Assembly (NCBI GenBank): GCA_003153915.1
Contig: PMBX01000122.1
Location: 2,380 to 9,147 of the forward strand
Reading direction: 5' to 3'
Origin: Phycisphaerales bacterium
GTDB taxonomy: Bacteria > Planctomycetota > Phycisphaerae > SM23-33
DNA length: 6,768 bases
Shown here: piece after piece, positions 5,452-6,768 of the stretch
Layout: each line of letters begins with the position of its first letter
How positions within the stretch are numbered: the stretch's first letter is position 1
Program-made: the position numbers and the translations under genes
Notes under the pieces: generated by a model
Seen by the model: the letters and a program-made list of their open reading frames with translations, nothing else
Databases searched by the model: none
Told to the model about the DNA's origin: nothing

Positions 5452-5523
5452 GCCGACCTAGCTCAACGGTAGAGCACGGCTTTCGTAAAGCCGGGGTTGA
5501 GGGTTCGAATCCCTTGGTCGGCT
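5452..5523 (+). tRNA. tRNA-Thr, anticodon CGT
   Basis: A full cloverleaf can be drawn. The acceptor stem is GCCGACC (5452-5458) with GGTCGGC (5516-5522). The D arm has stem GCTC/GAGC with loop AACGGTA. The anticodon arm is CGGCT/AGCCG around TTCGTAA, placing CGT at 5484-5486. A 5-nt variable loop follows. The T arm is GAGGG/CCCTT around TTCGAAT. Anticodon CGU reads ACG, so the tRNA carries threonine. The discriminator base is T (5523). The CCA end is not encoded, so it must be added by a nucleotidyltransferase. The ftsY start codon is only 21 nt downstream, with no terminator between. Confidence 0.95.
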
Positions 5524-5531
5524 TTCTTTCT

Positions 5532-5535
5532 GGAG
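5532..5535 (+). promoter_or_regulatory. Shine-Dalgarno for ftsY
   Basis: GGAG lies 9 nt before ATG 5545 and only 8 nt after the tRNA 3' end. It selects ATG 5545 over upstream in-frame codons, which would run back into the tRNA gene. Confidence 0.7.
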
Positions 5536-5544
5536 TCACGATCC

Positions 5545-6462
5545 ATGGCTGCGATGTTCGCGCGGGCGTTGGAAAAGCTGGCGACGGGCCTGGCCCGCAC
5601 GCGCCAACGGCTGGTCGGCTCGCTTAAGGCCATGCTGACCGGCAGGCAACTGGACGACGCCCTGTTGGATGAACTGGAGGCCAGGCTCATACAGGCCGAC
5701 ATCGGCGTGGCCACTGCGGCGAGAATCAAGGCCGACCTCCAGGCCGCCTACAAGGACAAGCGGCTGGCGCGGGCAGAGGATGTTCTGGAGTTCCTCAAGG
5801 CCGACTTGAAAACCAACTGGCCGCCCGCGGACCGCGGCATCCGCCTGGCTGTAACGCCCCCCACCGTCATCCTGATCGCCGGAATCAACGGTTCGGGAAA
5901 GACCACCTCGGTGGCCAAGCTCGCCTGGCAGTTCAAGCAGGAGGGCAAGAAGGTCGTCCTGGCGGCTGCGGACACCTTCCGCGCCGCGGCGGTGGAACAA
6001 CTGAGCATCTGGGCTGACCGCATCGGCGTGGAGGTCGTCAAGGGCGCAGGCGACCCCGCATCGGTGGCCTTCGACGCCTGCGATGCCGCCTTGGCCCGCG
6101 GCGCAGACATCCTCCTGGTCGATACCGCCGGACGCCTGCACACCCAGGACAACCTCATGCGGGAACTGACCAAGATACGCAACGTCGTCTCCCGCCGCAT
6201 CCCCGGAGCGCCCCACGAGGTGCTGCTGGTCCTGGATGCCACTACCGGACAAAACGCCATTAACCAGGCCAAAGCCTTCGCCGCTGCCGTGGACGTCACG
6301 GGCATCTTCCTGGCCAAGCTTGACGGCACGGCAAAGGGCGGTATCGTCATCGCCATCCGCAACGAAGTGAACCTTGCCGTCAAGTTCGTCGGGCTGGGCG
6401 AGAGCTACGAGGACATCGAACCCTTCGATCCCGACCAGTTCGTCGAGGCATTGTTCGCGTAG
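5545..6462 (+). CDS. ftsY: Signal recognition particle receptor FtsY
   Basis: SRP receptor GTPase that docks ribosome-SRP complexes at the inner membrane and hands nascent membrane proteins to the Sec translocon. The 305-residue product has an N domain (about 1-95) that starts with a possible amphipathic membrane-contact helix (MAAMFARALEKLATGL). The G domain shows the P-loop GINGSGKTTS (113-122), DTFRAAAVEQL (143-153), DTAGR (193-197), DATTGQN (231-237), LAKLDGTAKGG (256-266) and VGLGES (282-287), all diagnostic of SRP GTPases. DTFRAAA and the C-terminal EDIEPFDPDQFVEALF mark FtsY, and the lack of an M domain rules out Ffh. It lacks the long acidic A domain of the E. coli protein, as do many bacterial FtsY proteins. 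The base-recognition motif is AKLD where TKLD is common. It lies immediately after tRNA-Thr and probably shares its transcript. Confidence 0.97.
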   Translation: MAAMFARALEKLATGLARTRQRLVGSLKAMLTGRQLDDALLDELEARLIQADIGVATAARIKADLQAAYKDKRLARAEDVLEFLKADLKTNWPPADRGIRLAVTPPTVILIAGINGSGKTTSVAKLAWQFKQEGKKVVLAAADTFRAAAVEQLSIWADRIGVEVVKGAGDPASVAFDACDAALARGADILLVDTAGRLHTQDNLMRELTKIRNVVSRRIPGAPHEVLLVLDATTGQNAINQAKAFAAAVDVTGIFLAKLDGTAKGGIVIAIRNEVNLAVKFVGLGESYEDIEPFDPDQFVEALFA

Positions 6463-6501
6463 GCGGCGGACAAACAAGACAGATTAGAAAGGGTGGACTT
6501 T

Positions 6502-6768
6502 ATGAAACAATGGTATTGCCACATCGCCGCTCAGCAGTACGGCCCCATCAGCGAGGAGCAGTTGCGCTCCTGGGCGCGGGAAGGGCGGCTGCGCGGCGGC
6601 GACCAGGTCTGGTGCGAGGGCATGAGCGGTTGGGCCCCTGCCAACACGGTGGAGGGAATGGTATTCGCCCTCACGCCTCCGCCCCCGCTCCAGCCGACTG
6701 TCAAACCGCACCGGGGCGGGACCGTCCTGCCGCTGGGAATCCTCGGGATCTTCTGTTGCTTCATCTGC
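6502..6768 (+). CDS. GYF-type domain protein with a membrane segment, 3' end cut by window edge
   Basis: Eighty-nine codons are visible and the frame is open to the window edge. Residues 3-54 (QWYCHIAAQQYGPISEEQL...GRLRGGDQVWCEGMSGWAPANTVEGM) match the bacterial GYF_2 / DUF4339 pattern: an aromatic start WY, then YGP, then a W-x-x-G-M-x-x-W-x-x-A block. This is a small domain thought to bind proteins, often at the N terminus of membrane proteins. A Pro-rich linker (about 59-70) follows, then the start of a hydrophobic helix (LPLGILGIFCCFIC), similar to the DUF4190-type membrane region often fused to it. The ATG at 6502 has AAGG 9 nt upstream. It is 39 nt after ftsY on the same strand, so co-transcription is plausible. 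Function is not known. Confidence 0.8.
   Translation, partial: MKQWYCHIAAQQYGPISEEQLRSWAREGRLRGGDQVWCEGMSGWAPANTVEGMVFALTPPPPLQPTVKPHRGGTVLPLGILGIFCCFIC

Noticed and set aside
5504..5523. Possible integration (attB-like) site at the tRNA-Thr 3' end
   Set aside because: tRNA 3' ends are common integration targets, but no integrase, repeated tRNA end or mobile gene is present and ftsY follows directly.
5536..6477. 313-codon minus-strand frame opposite ftsY
   Set aside because: It is a shadow of ftsY, whose GTPase motifs are unmistakable.

Overview
The window is high-GC bacterial DNA that carries mostly housekeeping genes. The gene families suggest a planctomycete-type bacterium (Planctomycetota, perhaps Phycisphaerae). 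The clues are the Arg-rich 'DRR' protein with its FPTWTEVL...LGYRK tail, a GYF-type domain protein, a DUF2007-like protein with an acidic tail, and the style of the two serine hydrolases. This placement is inference from recalled family resemblance, because no search was possible. There are no insertion sequences, CRISPR arrays, phage genes or recognisable defence genes.

Layout, left to right. (1) Positions 1-1336, minus strand: a translation unit of rpmE (ribosomal protein L31, zinc-binding form) followed by prfA (release factor 1, cut by the left edge). A promoter lies upstream of rpmE and a strong intrinsic terminator or attenuator sits between the two genes. (2) Positions 1399-2463, plus strand: a cytoplasmic alpha/beta hydrolase, divergent from rpmE. 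(3) Positions 2488-4138, minus strand: a probable three-gene group. In transcription order these are a DUF2007-like protein with an extreme Asp/Glu tail, a short Arg-rich DRR-repeat protein, and a four-helix membrane protein. (4) Positions 4139-4517: a 379-bp divergent spacer with a near-consensus -10 box for the minus-strand group and a degenerate inverted repeat built from 9-nt units. (5) Positions 4518-5342, plus strand: an exported serine hydrolase with a lipoprotein-like signal. (6) Positions 5345-5388: two perfect GC-rich palindromes. (7) Positions 5452-6462, plus strand: tRNA-Thr(CGT), then ftsY (SRP receptor GTPase) starting only 21 nt after the tRNA. (8) Position 6502 to the right edge: a GYF-type domain protein with the start of a membrane segment.

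Functionally, rpmE, prfA, tRNA-Thr and ftsY belong to translation and co-translational membrane targeting. The genes between them are accessory or hypothetical and show no clear common pathway. I see no convincing new multi-gene system. The points most worth checking are the period-9 inverted repeat, the adjacent genes of opposite extreme charge, and the tight tRNA-ftsY junction.
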